A stretch of 20,561 nt of DNA. Source: Opitutaceae bacterium. GTDB taxonomy: Bacteria > Verrucomicrobiota > Verrucomicrobiia > Opitutales > Opitutaceae. This document shows positions 13,949 through 19,801 of this stretch, piece after piece. The translations under genes and the position numbers were made by a program. The stretch spans positions 1-20,561 of the forward strand of contig JANXSC010000568.1 of the NCBI GenBank assembly GCA_025352845.1, read 5' to 3'. The notes under the pieces were generated by a model. The model had not been told where the DNA came from, searched no databases, and worked only from the letters and a program-made list of their open reading frames with translations. Every line of letters starts with the position of its first letter. Positions within the stretch are counted from its first letter, which is position 1.

Positions 13949-15430
13949 ATGCGCACGGAATCGGATTCGATGGGCAGGGTGTTGGTGCCGGACGATGCGC
14001 TTTGGGGTGCTTCGACGCAGCGGGCAGTGTTGAATTTTCCCATTAGTAGCCGGCCCATGCCCGCCGCCTTTGTGCGCGGGCTGGGGCTGGTCAAGCTCGC
14101 GGCCGCCCAAGCCAACGGGAAACTGGGGCAGTTGTCCGCGGAGAAAAGCGAACTCATCCAGCGCGCCGCGCGGGAGATCGCGGAAGGCCACCACGCCGCG
14201 CAGTTCCCCGTCGATGTCTTTCAAACGGGCTCGGGCACCTCGACCAACACGAACGCCAACGAGGTGATCGCGCACCGCGCCACCCACCTCGCGGGGCAGG
14301 TGACGCGGAGCGGGCTGGCGGTGCACCCGAATGACGAGGTCAACCTCGGGCAGTCGTCGAACGATGTCATTCCGACCGCGCTCCACGTGAGCGTCGCGCT
14401 GGCGCTGCGGCAGAATCTCGCACCGGCGCTCGCGACGCTGGCGGCGGCGCTCGAGCAAAAATCCACGGAGTTCGCGGCCGTGGTGAAGATCGGGCGCACG
14501 CACCTGATGGACGCCACGCCGCTCACACTGGGCCAGGAGTTTTCCGGCTACGCGATGCAGGTGCGCAAGGCGGTCGAACGCGTGCAGCGCGGCATCACCG
14601 TGCTCGCGGAACTGGCCATCGGCGGGACGGCCGTCGGCACCGGGCTCAACACGCACCCGGAGTTTGCCGCCGAAGTCTGCCGCATCCTCAGCGCGGAAAC
14701 CGGGATCGCGTTTCACGAGGCGCGCAACCACTTCGAGGCGCAGGCGGCCCGCGACGATGCGGTGGAGGTGGCGGGAATTCTGACCGCGGTGGCGGCGAGC
14801 CTGACGAAAATCGCCGGCGACATCCGTCTCCTCGGCTCCGGGCCGCGCGCGGGTTTTGCGGAGTTGCGGCTGCCGGCCATCCAGCCGGGTTCCTCAATCA
14901 TGCCGGGCAAGGTCAATCCTGTGATGTGCGAGATGCTCGTGCAAGTCGGGCTCTATGTGCAGGGCCTGACGCAAATCGTGTCGGCCTGCGGTCGCGAGGG
15001 CCAACTTGAGCTCAACGCGACGCTGCCGCTGATCGCGCACTGTCTCCACGAAGCCATCCAATGTCTCACGAACGGTGCGCTCGCGTTTGCGGAGAAATGC
15101 GTGGCGGGACTGGAGGCCGATTCCGCCCGCGCCTCCGAACTCATGGAGCGCTCGCTGATGCTCGTGACCGCGCTCACCCCGCAGCTCGGCTACGATCTCG
15201 CGGCGAGTGTGGCCAGGGACGCGTTGGCCACGGGAAAATCCCTGCGCGAAATCGTGTTGGAGCGGGGCCTGATGGAGGAGTCTGTGCTCGATCGCGCGTT
15301 GGACGCGCGGGCGATGACGCGAGCTGCGGACCTGCCCCTCAAATCCCCGACGCCGGCCGAGCAGGTGTTGGAAAACGAGGGCGGGCACATTCCCGAACCC
15401 GAAGCGGCACCGGCGCGACCGGTCACCTGA
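13949..15430 (+). CDS. fumC: Fumarate hydratase class II
   Basis: This TCA-cycle enzyme interconverts fumarate and malate in the cytosol and is a homotetramer without an Fe-S cluster. The ATG at 13949 gives 493 residues beginning with the family pattern RTESDSMGRVLVPDDALWGA. Open frame upstream of it lacks homology. Landmarks are TGSGTSTNTNANEVIAHRA, HPNDEVNLGQSSNDVIPTA, GRTHLMDATPLTLGQE with the active-site His, and the flexible signature loop GSSIMPGKVN (314-323) with the catalytic Ser. The C-terminus carries about 30 extra residues rich in Pro and Glu (EQVLENEGGHIPEPEAAPAR) compared with the usual roughly 465. Aspartase and argininosuccinate lyase share the fold, but the N-terminal pattern and the SSND block favour fumarase. 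The gene stands alone between two terminators. Confidence 0.93.
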   Translation: MRTESDSMGRVLVPDDALWGASTQRAVLNFPISSRPMPAAFVRGLGLVKLAAAQANGKLGQLSAEKSELIQRAAREIAEGHHAAQFPVDVFQTGSGTSTNTNANEVIAHRATHLAGQVTRSGLAVHPNDEVNLGQSSNDVIPTALHVSVALALRQNLAPALATLAAALEQKSTEFAAVVKIGRTHLMDATPLTLGQEFSGYAMQVRKAVERVQRGITVLAELAIGGTAVGTGLNTHPEFAAEVCRILSAETGIAFHEARNHFEAQAARDDAVEVAGILTAVAASLTKIAGDIRLLGSGPRAGFAELRLPAIQPGSSIMPGKVNPVMCEMLVQVGLYVQGLTQIVSACGREGQLELNATLPLIAHCLHEAIQCLTNGALAFAEKCVAGLEADSARASELMERSLMLVTALTPQLGYDLAASVARDALATGKSLREIVLERGLMEESVLDRALDARAMTRAADLPLKSPTPAEQVLENEGGHIPEPEAAPARPVT

Positions 15431-15454
15431 AACGGGTTCACACGGTCGAGCGGA

Positions 15455-15497
15455 GCCGGCGACGCGAAACAATTTCGCGCCCGGCCGACTATTTTTT
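15455..15497 (+). terminator. Probable terminator after fumC
   Basis: A two-part hairpin has an inner stem CGCGAAA (15463-15469) with TTTCGCG (15473-15479) and an outer stem GCCGG (15455-15459) with CCGGC (15481-15485). Six T follow at 15492-15497. The T run starts 6 bases after the stem and overlaps the stop codon region of the convergent 50-residue gene, so efficiency is uncertain. Confidence 0.5.
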
Positions 15498-15641
15498 CAC
15501 GCCGGAACCGAACCGCTCGATCAGCAGCAGGACGCCGGTCGTCAGCGCGAGGCCGTCGATGATCCACACTGGAATTGCGATTCCGGCGATGATGTTGAGA
15601 CCGAAAACGATCAGGAAGATTGCGAGAAAGACATGGGCCAT
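15489..15641 (-). CDS. Small two-helix membrane protein, 50 residues
   Basis: I do not recognise the family. The short frame reads MAHVFLAIFLIVFGLNIIAG, then IAIPVWIIDGLALTTGVLLL and ends IERFGSGVKK before TAG. It is almost wholly hydrophobic, with a break at GIAIP and a Pro/Asp in the second half. Two membrane-spanning helices and a short positively charged tail are predicted. The frame lies 39 bases downstream of the PPK2 gene on the same strand and may share its transcript. No Shine-Dalgarno is present. The strong amphipathic logic (no stops, clean hydrophobic periodicity, polar tail) makes a real gene likely. The function is unknown. Confidence 0.6.
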   Translation of the reverse strand: MAHVFLAIFLIVFGLNIIAGIAIPVWIIDGLALTTGVLLLIERFGSGVKK

Positions 15642-15680
15642 GGGAGGGAGGGGTTGAGGTTACGACGCGCGGGAGGATGC

Positions 15681-16484
15681 CTATTTGGAAATGCGGATCT
15701 TCGACAAATCTTCGGTGGACGTGGGCCATTTCAGTTTCAATCGCTTCAGCGCCCGCACCACGGTGTCGGCCACCACGTGATCGCGATACCAGTTGCGGTC
15801 GGCGGGGACGACATGCCAGCGGGCCGCGGGATGGCTCGTGGCATTGAGCATGTCCTCGTAGGCCTCGATGTAGTCATCCCAGTGCTGGCGCGTCGTGAGG
15901 TCGGCGTGCGAAAATTTCCAATTCTTCTTCGGGTTTGCGAGCCGCTCCTTGAACCGCCTGGCCTGTTCGTCGCGGCTGATGTGCAGGTAGAACTTGAGCA
16001 CGAGCACGCCGTTTTCCACGAGCATGCGCTCGAAGTCCACGATCTGGGCGTAGCGGCGCGACCAGACTTTCTTCGGGACAAGCTCCAGCACGCGCTCGGC
16101 CAGCACCGCTTCGTAGTGCGAGCGGTTGAAGACACCGATGTTGCCGCGGCGCGGCACGGCCTGATGGATGCGCCAGAGAAAATCATGCGCGCTCTCCTCG
16201 GCGGAGGGCACCTTGAAGTTGGCGGTTTCGACGCCGGCGGGGTTGACGTAGCGGAGCACATTGCGGATCGCACCGTCCTTGCCGCTGGCATCCATGCCTT
16301 GGAAAATCAGCAGCACCGCGTGGCTGGAATTGGCGTAGAGGAGTTGCTGCACGTCGCCGATTCGCTGCCCGAGTGCATCGGTGAACGGCTTGGATTTTTC
16401 CTTGGTGAGCCGCCCGCTGTAGCCCGGGTCAAAGCGCTTCAGCCTGATCTTTCCAGCAACGACGAGGGGTTGGCTTTTCTTCAT
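15681..16484 (-). CDS. ppk2: Polyphosphate kinase 2 family (polyphosphate:nucleotide phosphotransferase)
   Basis: This 267-residue cytosolic kinase transfers phosphate between polyphosphate and nucleotides. It has a P-loop kinase fold. Walker A is FQGMDASGKDGAIRNVL (G63-G71 core), with the family-typical KVPSAEESAHDFLWRIH after it. The second motif VFNRSHYEAVLAERV (about 118-132) stands where Walker B is expected. The lid region NWKFSHADLTTRQHWDDYIE follows. The C-terminal WHVVPADRNWYRDHVVAD is also diagnostic. The NRSHYE form resembles the class III-type members able to act on AMP and ADP. That class is an inference from memory. The length is that of a one-domain PPK2. The neighbours do not indicate a pathway. 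No Shine-Dalgarno is visible. Confidence 0.92.
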   Translation of the reverse strand: MKKSQPLVVAGKIRLKRFDPGYSGRLTKEKSKPFTDALGQRIGDVQQLLYANSSHAVLLIFQGMDASGKDGAIRNVLRYVNPAGVETANFKVPSAEESAHDFLWRIHQAVPRRGNIGVFNRSHYEAVLAERVLELVPKKVWSRRYAQIVDFERMLVENGVLVLKFYLHISRDEQARRFKERLANPKKNWKFSHADLTTRQHWDDYIEAYEDMLNATSHPAARWHVVPADRNWYRDHVVADTVVRALKRLKLKWPTSTEDLSKIRISK

Positions 16485-16553
16485 GGAGTGAACACTACGC
16501 GCGGCGGGCAGGGCAGCCCAACGCGAAACTAAAAAAACGCGTTTTGCGGGCGA

Positions 16554-17072
16554 TCACTTGGCCATGTAGCCAGCCGTGACTTCGCCCTTGTGGGCGGCAA
16601 AGGCGGCGAGGAGTTCGTCTTTCTCACGCTTTGGCACTTTGACGAAGTCGAGGGTGCGCCCAAGTTCGGCGGCGACCTCATCGAATTCTGCCGGTGAAAT
16701 CTTAAGGCCACGATGCGCCTCCTCCAGACCCAGCTCAGTCATTCCGGGCTTGGTGGGATGGTATTGAAAGGGGCCGCCCGTAGCAGCGCTGACCCAGAGG
16801 GTGCGCATGAATTTGAGGCCGGGCAACCGGCCCAGGTTCTTCGTGTGCCACTCGCGGAGAGCCGGATTCTTCGAGGCTTTCCCCACGATCGGGTTTTTCA
16901 CCACGGCGTCACTAAAGTGGTCAACGACCGCGGCGATGGCGAACACGCCGCCCAGGCGTTCGTAGAGGCTCTTGTCGGTTTGTGCTGCGGATTGAGCCGG
17001 AGCGGCGACGAGCAGGGCGACGAGCGCCGCCCCCATCGCGAATGTTTTGCTGAATGGGATGATTGTTTTCAT
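16554..17072 (-). CDS. Exported group 1 truncated hemoglobin
   Basis: This is a heme protein of 172 residues. Starting at ATG 17072, the first 31 residues form a Sec signal peptide (MKTIIPFSKTFAMGAALVAL, then LVAAPAQSAAQ). An upstream in-frame ATG at 17096 would add eight residues and is less likely. The mature part opens with SLYERLGGVFAIAAVVDHF, typical of group 1 truncated globins. The proximal heme His is H120 in EEAHRGLKISPAEFDEV. The region between (LPGLKFMRTLWVSAATGGPF, then QYHPTKPGMTELGL) is the E helix to F loop. Truncated globins bind O2, NO or CO and can detoxify NO. Most are cytosolic, so the leader implies a periplasmic or surface role. It may ride with the neighbouring minus-strand genes, but gaps of 69 and 70 bases leave this open. 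Confidence 0.85.
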   Translation of the reverse strand: MKTIIPFSKTFAMGAALVALLVAAPAQSAAQTDKSLYERLGGVFAIAAVVDHFSDAVVKNPIVGKASKNPALREWHTKNLGRLPGLKFMRTLWVSAATGGPFQYHPTKPGMTELGLEEAHRGLKISPAEFDEVAAELGRTLDFVKVPKREKDELLAAFAAHKGEVTAGYMAK

Positions 17073-17142
17073 GATTTTGTTTTTTGGGAGCTGCATTGCA
17101 GCATGGTCAAACCGCGCCGAGGCATGGCGCGCGGAGGACCAC

Positions 17143-17298
17143 TCAAATCGTCCGCGTCAGGATTAGCACGACGAGGATGATGACGACCAGGCCCAGCCCA
17201 CCGCTCGGGCCATAGCCCCAACCGCGGCTGTGGGGCCACGCGGGGAATGAGCCGAGCAGCATGAGGATGAATATGACCAGCAGTATTGTGCCCAACAT
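17143..17298 (-). CDS. DUF3309 family membrane mini-protein
   Basis: This is a 51-residue protein with the DUF3309 pattern: hydrophobic MLGTILLVIFILMLLGSFPA, then the conserved WPHSRGWGYGPSGGLGL and a second hydrophobic helix VVIILVVLILTRTI. Function is unknown for the family. The members are common in bacteria with envelope or stress genes. The ATG at 17298 is chosen over upstream in-frame starts because the homology begins there. A good Shine-Dalgarno-like AAGGAA also precedes it by six bases. This is one of the few clear ribosome-binding sites in the window. Confidence 0.85.
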   Translation of the reverse strand: MLGTILLVIFILMLLGSFPAWPHSRGWGYGPSGGLGLVVIILVVLILTRTI

Positions 17299-17488
17299 GG
17301 TATTCCTTTTGGAGTGCGAGTGTGTTCTACCCACGCTTGCGGCCGCCGCCGGGTGCGGGAGGACTTTTCCGGTGGGAAGAGTCCGCGTTAATCCCCTCAT
17401 CATATCCGCGCCGACAGCGCGCTGACATGGGGTGTTGTCCCACCCGGCTTTTGAGGCTCGCGCAGCAGATCGTCGGCGACGATTCGGA

Positions 17489-17551
17489 GTAGCGCGGAGC
17501 TTCAGCCCGCGGCTCAGGACGAATGACGCGGGCTGAAGCAGCGCGCGCTAC
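17489..17551. repeat. REP-like palindrome downstream of ctaG
   Basis: GTAGCGCG (17489-17496) pairs with CGCGCTAC (17544-17551), and GCTTCAGCCCGC (17499-17510) pairs perfectly with GCGGGCTGAAGC (17528-17539). The two stems are separated by a small internal loop, and the apical loop is 17 bases. The 63-base unit is between genes, 34 bases after the ctaG stop codon. It could serve as a transcript end or mRNA stabiliser. It differs in sequence from the palindrome inside the TolC-like gene. The rest of the 17299-17585 gap shows no gene. Confidence 0.75.
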
Positions 17552-17585
17552 CTCAGGCCCCCGCCGTCAGGCTGGCCTGCGATTC

Positions 17586-18434
17586 TCAATGGGTGGTGTG
17601 ATGTCCGGGATCACTCCGCTCGCCGGACTGATACCACCGGTAGAACGCCACGCCCAAGACCGTGAGCGAGACGGCCATCCCGGCGAGCTTCATCATCACA
17701 CCGGCGAGGAGCTGGTCGTCGGCGGCGGCGAAATCGGGAAAGAGACGCGGCGCGAATTCGTAGGTGGGGTAGAGGATGTCGTCGGAGAACGTGATGTAAG
17801 CGAAGACGGGTGTCATCGCGATGAAGACCCCCAGCAGGTAGAGCATCTGCACGCCCGGGCCGCGCGGCGGGACGAGCCGCGACGGACTCGCCACCGGCCA
17901 CCAGTAGAACAAGGCGGCGCCGAAAAACATCACATGTTCGAGGACGTGGACCAATTTGCTCCGCAGCGCCAAATCGTAGAGCAACGGCAAATGCCAGAGC
18001 CCGACGACGAGAGAAAAAATAATCAGGCAGATCAGTGGATGAGTGAGCGCGCGAGTGATTCCGCCGACGCTGCTGCGGGCGAGCACGGCATCGATCATCC
18101 ACGCGGGCAGGCCGGTGAGAAAGAGCAGGGCCGCGGGATAAATCAGCAACTGGTGCTGAAACATGTGCGCGCTGAACAGAAAGCGTTCGCCAATTTGATC
18201 GAGCGGCGAGCCGACGGCGAAGTAGAAAATCAGGAGTGACGCATAGAACCGGATCGCGTGGCCGCGCGGGAAAGGCGTCTGAGTTGAGGGCTGAGAGTTG
18301 AGGGCTGAGAGTTGAAGGCTGAGGGCCGAGAGTCTGGAGCGCAACGGACCGGCGAGCACGGCCCAGAGCCAGCCGAGCGCGACGAGCCCGCCGATGAGCC
18401 AGGGCTCGTTGTGCCAGTGTCGCCAGTCGATCAT
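17586..18434 (-). CDS. ctaG: Cytochrome c oxidase assembly protein, CtaG (caa3) type
   Basis: This is a 282-residue multi-pass membrane protein. ATG 18434 gives MIDWRHWHNEPWLIGGLVAL. The longer open frame upstream lacks homology and overlaps the COX IV gene end. Family landmarks are RFYASLLIFYFAVGSPLDQI, FSAHMFQHQLLIYPAALLFL with conserved His residues, LTHPLICLIIFSLVVGLWHL and LVHVLEHVMFFGAALFYWWP. The family is needed for copper-centre assembly of caa3-type oxidases in Bacillus. Residues 35-52 (LSALSLQLSALNSQPSTQ) are encoded by a heptamer-based tandem repeat inserted after the first helix. This is low-complexity sequence that the family does not need. The gene is last in the oxidase cluster and is separated from the COX IV gene by a hairpin terminator. 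Confidence 0.88.
   Translation of the reverse strand: MIDWRHWHNEPWLIGGLVALGWLWAVLAGPLRSRLSALSLQLSALNSQPSTQTPFPRGHAIRFYASLLIFYFAVGSPLDQIGERFLFSAHMFQHQLLIYPAALLFLTGLPAWMIDAVLARSSVGGITRALTHPLICLIIFSLVVGLWHLPLLYDLALRSKLVHVLEHVMFFGAALFYWWPVASPSRLVPPRGPGVQMLYLLGVFIAMTPVFAYITFSDDILYPTYEFAPRLFPDFAAADDQLLAGVMMKLAGMAVSLTVLGVAFYRWYQSGERSDPGHHTTH
18279..18332. repeat. 14-base (double heptamer) tandem repeat inside ctaG
   Basis: On the plus strand the units are CTGAGTTGAGGG, CTGAGAGTTGAGGG, CTGAGAGTTGAAGG and CTGAGGGCCGAGAG. Each is two 7-base halves with drift. The 54 bases make 18 codons and keep the ctaG frame. The same GAGTTGAGGGCTGA core occurs in the COX IV leader at 18859-18892, so this is a dispersed element in the replicon. 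Confidence 0.8.
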
Positions 18435-18457
18435 GGGCGGGTGCGGTGGAGCTTCGG

Positions 18458-18486
18458 AAAAGAAGAAAAGCGGCCCGGAGGCCGCT
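18458..18486 (-). terminator. Minus-strand intrinsic terminator between COX IV gene and ctaG
   Basis: Read on the minus strand, AGCGGCC and GGCCGCT form a perfect 7-bp stem with a 4-base loop (18469-18486), followed by the T-rich TTTCTTCTTTTC. It lies 30 bases after the COX IV stop and 34 bases before the ctaG start. It may end most oxidase transcripts or only weaken read-through into ctaG. Confidence 0.75.
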
Positions 18487-18516
18487 CGTTCTTGGTTTGG
18501 AATTTTCGCGGCGCGC

Positions 18517-18855
18517 TCAGGTCGGGAGCGGCACACTCGCCTCGGCACCGAAGATGGCGAGCAGGCTCAGCATCGTGCCGGCGGCGAGGAACAGGCCGAT
18601 GAAAAACAGAATCGTGCAGAACGGTTTGTCCCACCGCAGGTGCATGAAGTAGAAAATGACGAACATGAACTTCACCGTCGACAGCACGACGAGCGTGGTG
18701 ACGACGATCCATTTCGCGAACGGCAGGTAGACGCAGACGATTTCGACGCCGGTGATGATCGCGAGGAGCATCGCGATCTGGACGTAGATCTGGAATTTGC
18801 TGACGTCGTGATCGCCGTGACCGGAGCCGGAGGCAACTTGGGCGGGGGAGCTCAT
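18517..18855 (-). CDS. Cytochrome c oxidase subunit IV family protein
   Basis: This is a 112-residue small subunit of the heme-copper oxidase (prokaryotic COX4/CtaF/CyoD-like). After a polar Gly/His N-terminus come three helices: FQIYVQIAMLLAIITGVEIV, the family-typical WIVVTTLVVLSTVKFMFVIF with YFMHLRWDK, and TILFFIGLFLAAGTMLSLLA. The motif F-x-M-H-L-x-W-D at the end of helix 2 is diagnostic. It is thought to stabilise the oxidase and sits directly after the subunit III gene, 52 bases away. Its leader is filled by a short repeat, and no Shine-Dalgarno is visible. Confidence 0.9.
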   Translation of the reverse strand: MSSPAQVASGSGHGDHDVSKFQIYVQIAMLLAIITGVEIVCVYLPFAKWIVVTTLVVLSTVKFMFVIFYFMHLRWDKPFCTILFFIGLFLAAGTMLSLLAIFGAEASVPLPT

Positions 18856-18858
18856 GGG

Positions 18859-18892
18859 CAGAGTTGAGGGCTGATGGTTGAGAGTTGAGAGA
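18859..18892. repeat. Second copy of the heptamer-type repeat, in the COX IV leader
   Basis: GAGTTGAGGGCTGA followed by TGGTTGAGAGTTGAGAG lies in the 52-base gap between the subunit III and IV genes, directly before the COX IV start codon. It shares the core with the array inside ctaG. It replaces any ribosome-binding sequence, because the minus-strand leader here is CT-rich. Confidence 0.7.
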
Positions 18893-18907
18893 GACGGAGG
18901 CCGGGGC

Positions 18908-19753
18908 TCAGAGATATTCGAGCAGGTAGACCGCCGTGAAAATCACGATCCACACGATGTCGACGAAGTGCCAGTAGAGGCCCATGCCCTCGACATCGAT
19001 CGCGTTGGCCTCGGTGAATTGCACGGCACCACGCGGCTTGGCGAAGTGAAACGCGAGCAGGCCGTAGGCGATGAGCCCGATCACGCAGTAGATCCATTCG
19101 TCGGCCATGAAATGGTGGAAGGCCTCGCCGTAGGTGGGCGTCGTTTGCAGCGCGTGCACGAGACCGAGCGTGACCTTGAGCGACGCCAGCAGCGCGCCGA
19201 AGAGCGTGATCGTGTGGAGGAGCTGGCTGGAGAACCACGAGGTGTTAGAGGCGACCTTGAACGAGCGCACATACATGAGGCCGAGCCAGAGCACGCCGAT
19301 GGCGACGTGGCAGCCGTGCGTGCCGGTGAGCGTGTAGAACGTCGTCCCGAGCAGGCTGTTCGAGAGCGTCATGTGCTTCTCGTGCACGAAGTGGTTGAAC
19401 TCGTAGACCTGGCACCCGAGGAAAATCATCCCGAAGAAAATCGTCGTGAGCAGCGACCAGCGGCAGCTCTTGACGTTGCCCTTCTGAATCGCGGTGACGG
19501 CGAGCGCCATCATGAGTGACGACATCAGGAGGATGAACGTGGAGAACGACGTGAGCTCCGGGCTGAACACGATCTTGGGCTCAAGGCCGCCGGCGGGCGG
19601 GTGCAGGCGGTAGATCAGGTGCGTCGAGATGAGCGCGCCGAAGAACATGCAATCCGACGCGAGGAAGGTCCACATGAGGAGCTTCTTGTTCGGGATGCCC
19701 GTCGAGGTGCTCGGGTCGTGGTGGTGGTCGATGGTGCCGGCGTGGCTGCTCAT
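18908..19753 (-). CDS. coxC: Cytochrome c oxidase subunit III, with long insertion
   Basis: This is a 281-residue membrane subunit of the aa3-type terminal oxidase. Landmarks are KKLLMWTFLASDCMFFGALI (first conserved helices), FSTFILLMSSLMMALAVTAI, TFYTLTGTHGCHVAIGVLWL with the conserved THGxHV, and the family end GLYWHFVDIVWIVIFTAVYL. In common subunit III proteins the last two landmarks are joined by a linker of roughly 20-30 residues. Here about 80 residues (169-250) lie between them, with two hydrophobic stretches (LLHTITLFGALLASLKVTLG and IYCVIGLIAYGLLAFHFA). The protein thus probably has two extra membrane helices and 280 rather than about 200 residues. The frame is clean throughout. 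Genes for subunits I and IV flank it on the same strand. Confidence 0.92.
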   Translation of the reverse strand: MSSHAGTIDHHHDPSTSTGIPNKKLLMWTFLASDCMFFGALISTHLIYRLHPPAGGLEPKIVFSPELTSFSTFILLMSSLMMALAVTAIQKGNVKSCRWSLLTTIFFGMIFLGCQVYEFNHFVHEKHMTLSNSLLGTTFYTLTGTHGCHVAIGVLWLGLMYVRSFKVASNTSWFSSQLLHTITLFGALLASLKVTLGLVHALQTTPTYGEAFHHFMADEWIYCVIGLIAYGLLAFHFAKPRGAVQFTEANAIDVEGMGLYWHFVDIVWIVIFTAVYLLEYL

Positions 19754-19801
19754 TTTCGGAAAACGGAGATTGAGGTTCGAAGTTCGGGGAGGACGCGCGG
19801 C

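Noticed and set aside
16533..16550. Palindrome with T run after the truncated hemoglobin gene (minus strand)
   Set aside because: AAAACGCGTTTT has no usable loop, and alternative pairing gives only about 3 bp, so a terminator is not supported.
18435..18548. Upstream extension of the ctaG frame
   Set aside because: It runs through the terminator hairpin and overlaps the COX IV end. The family N-terminus begins at 18434.
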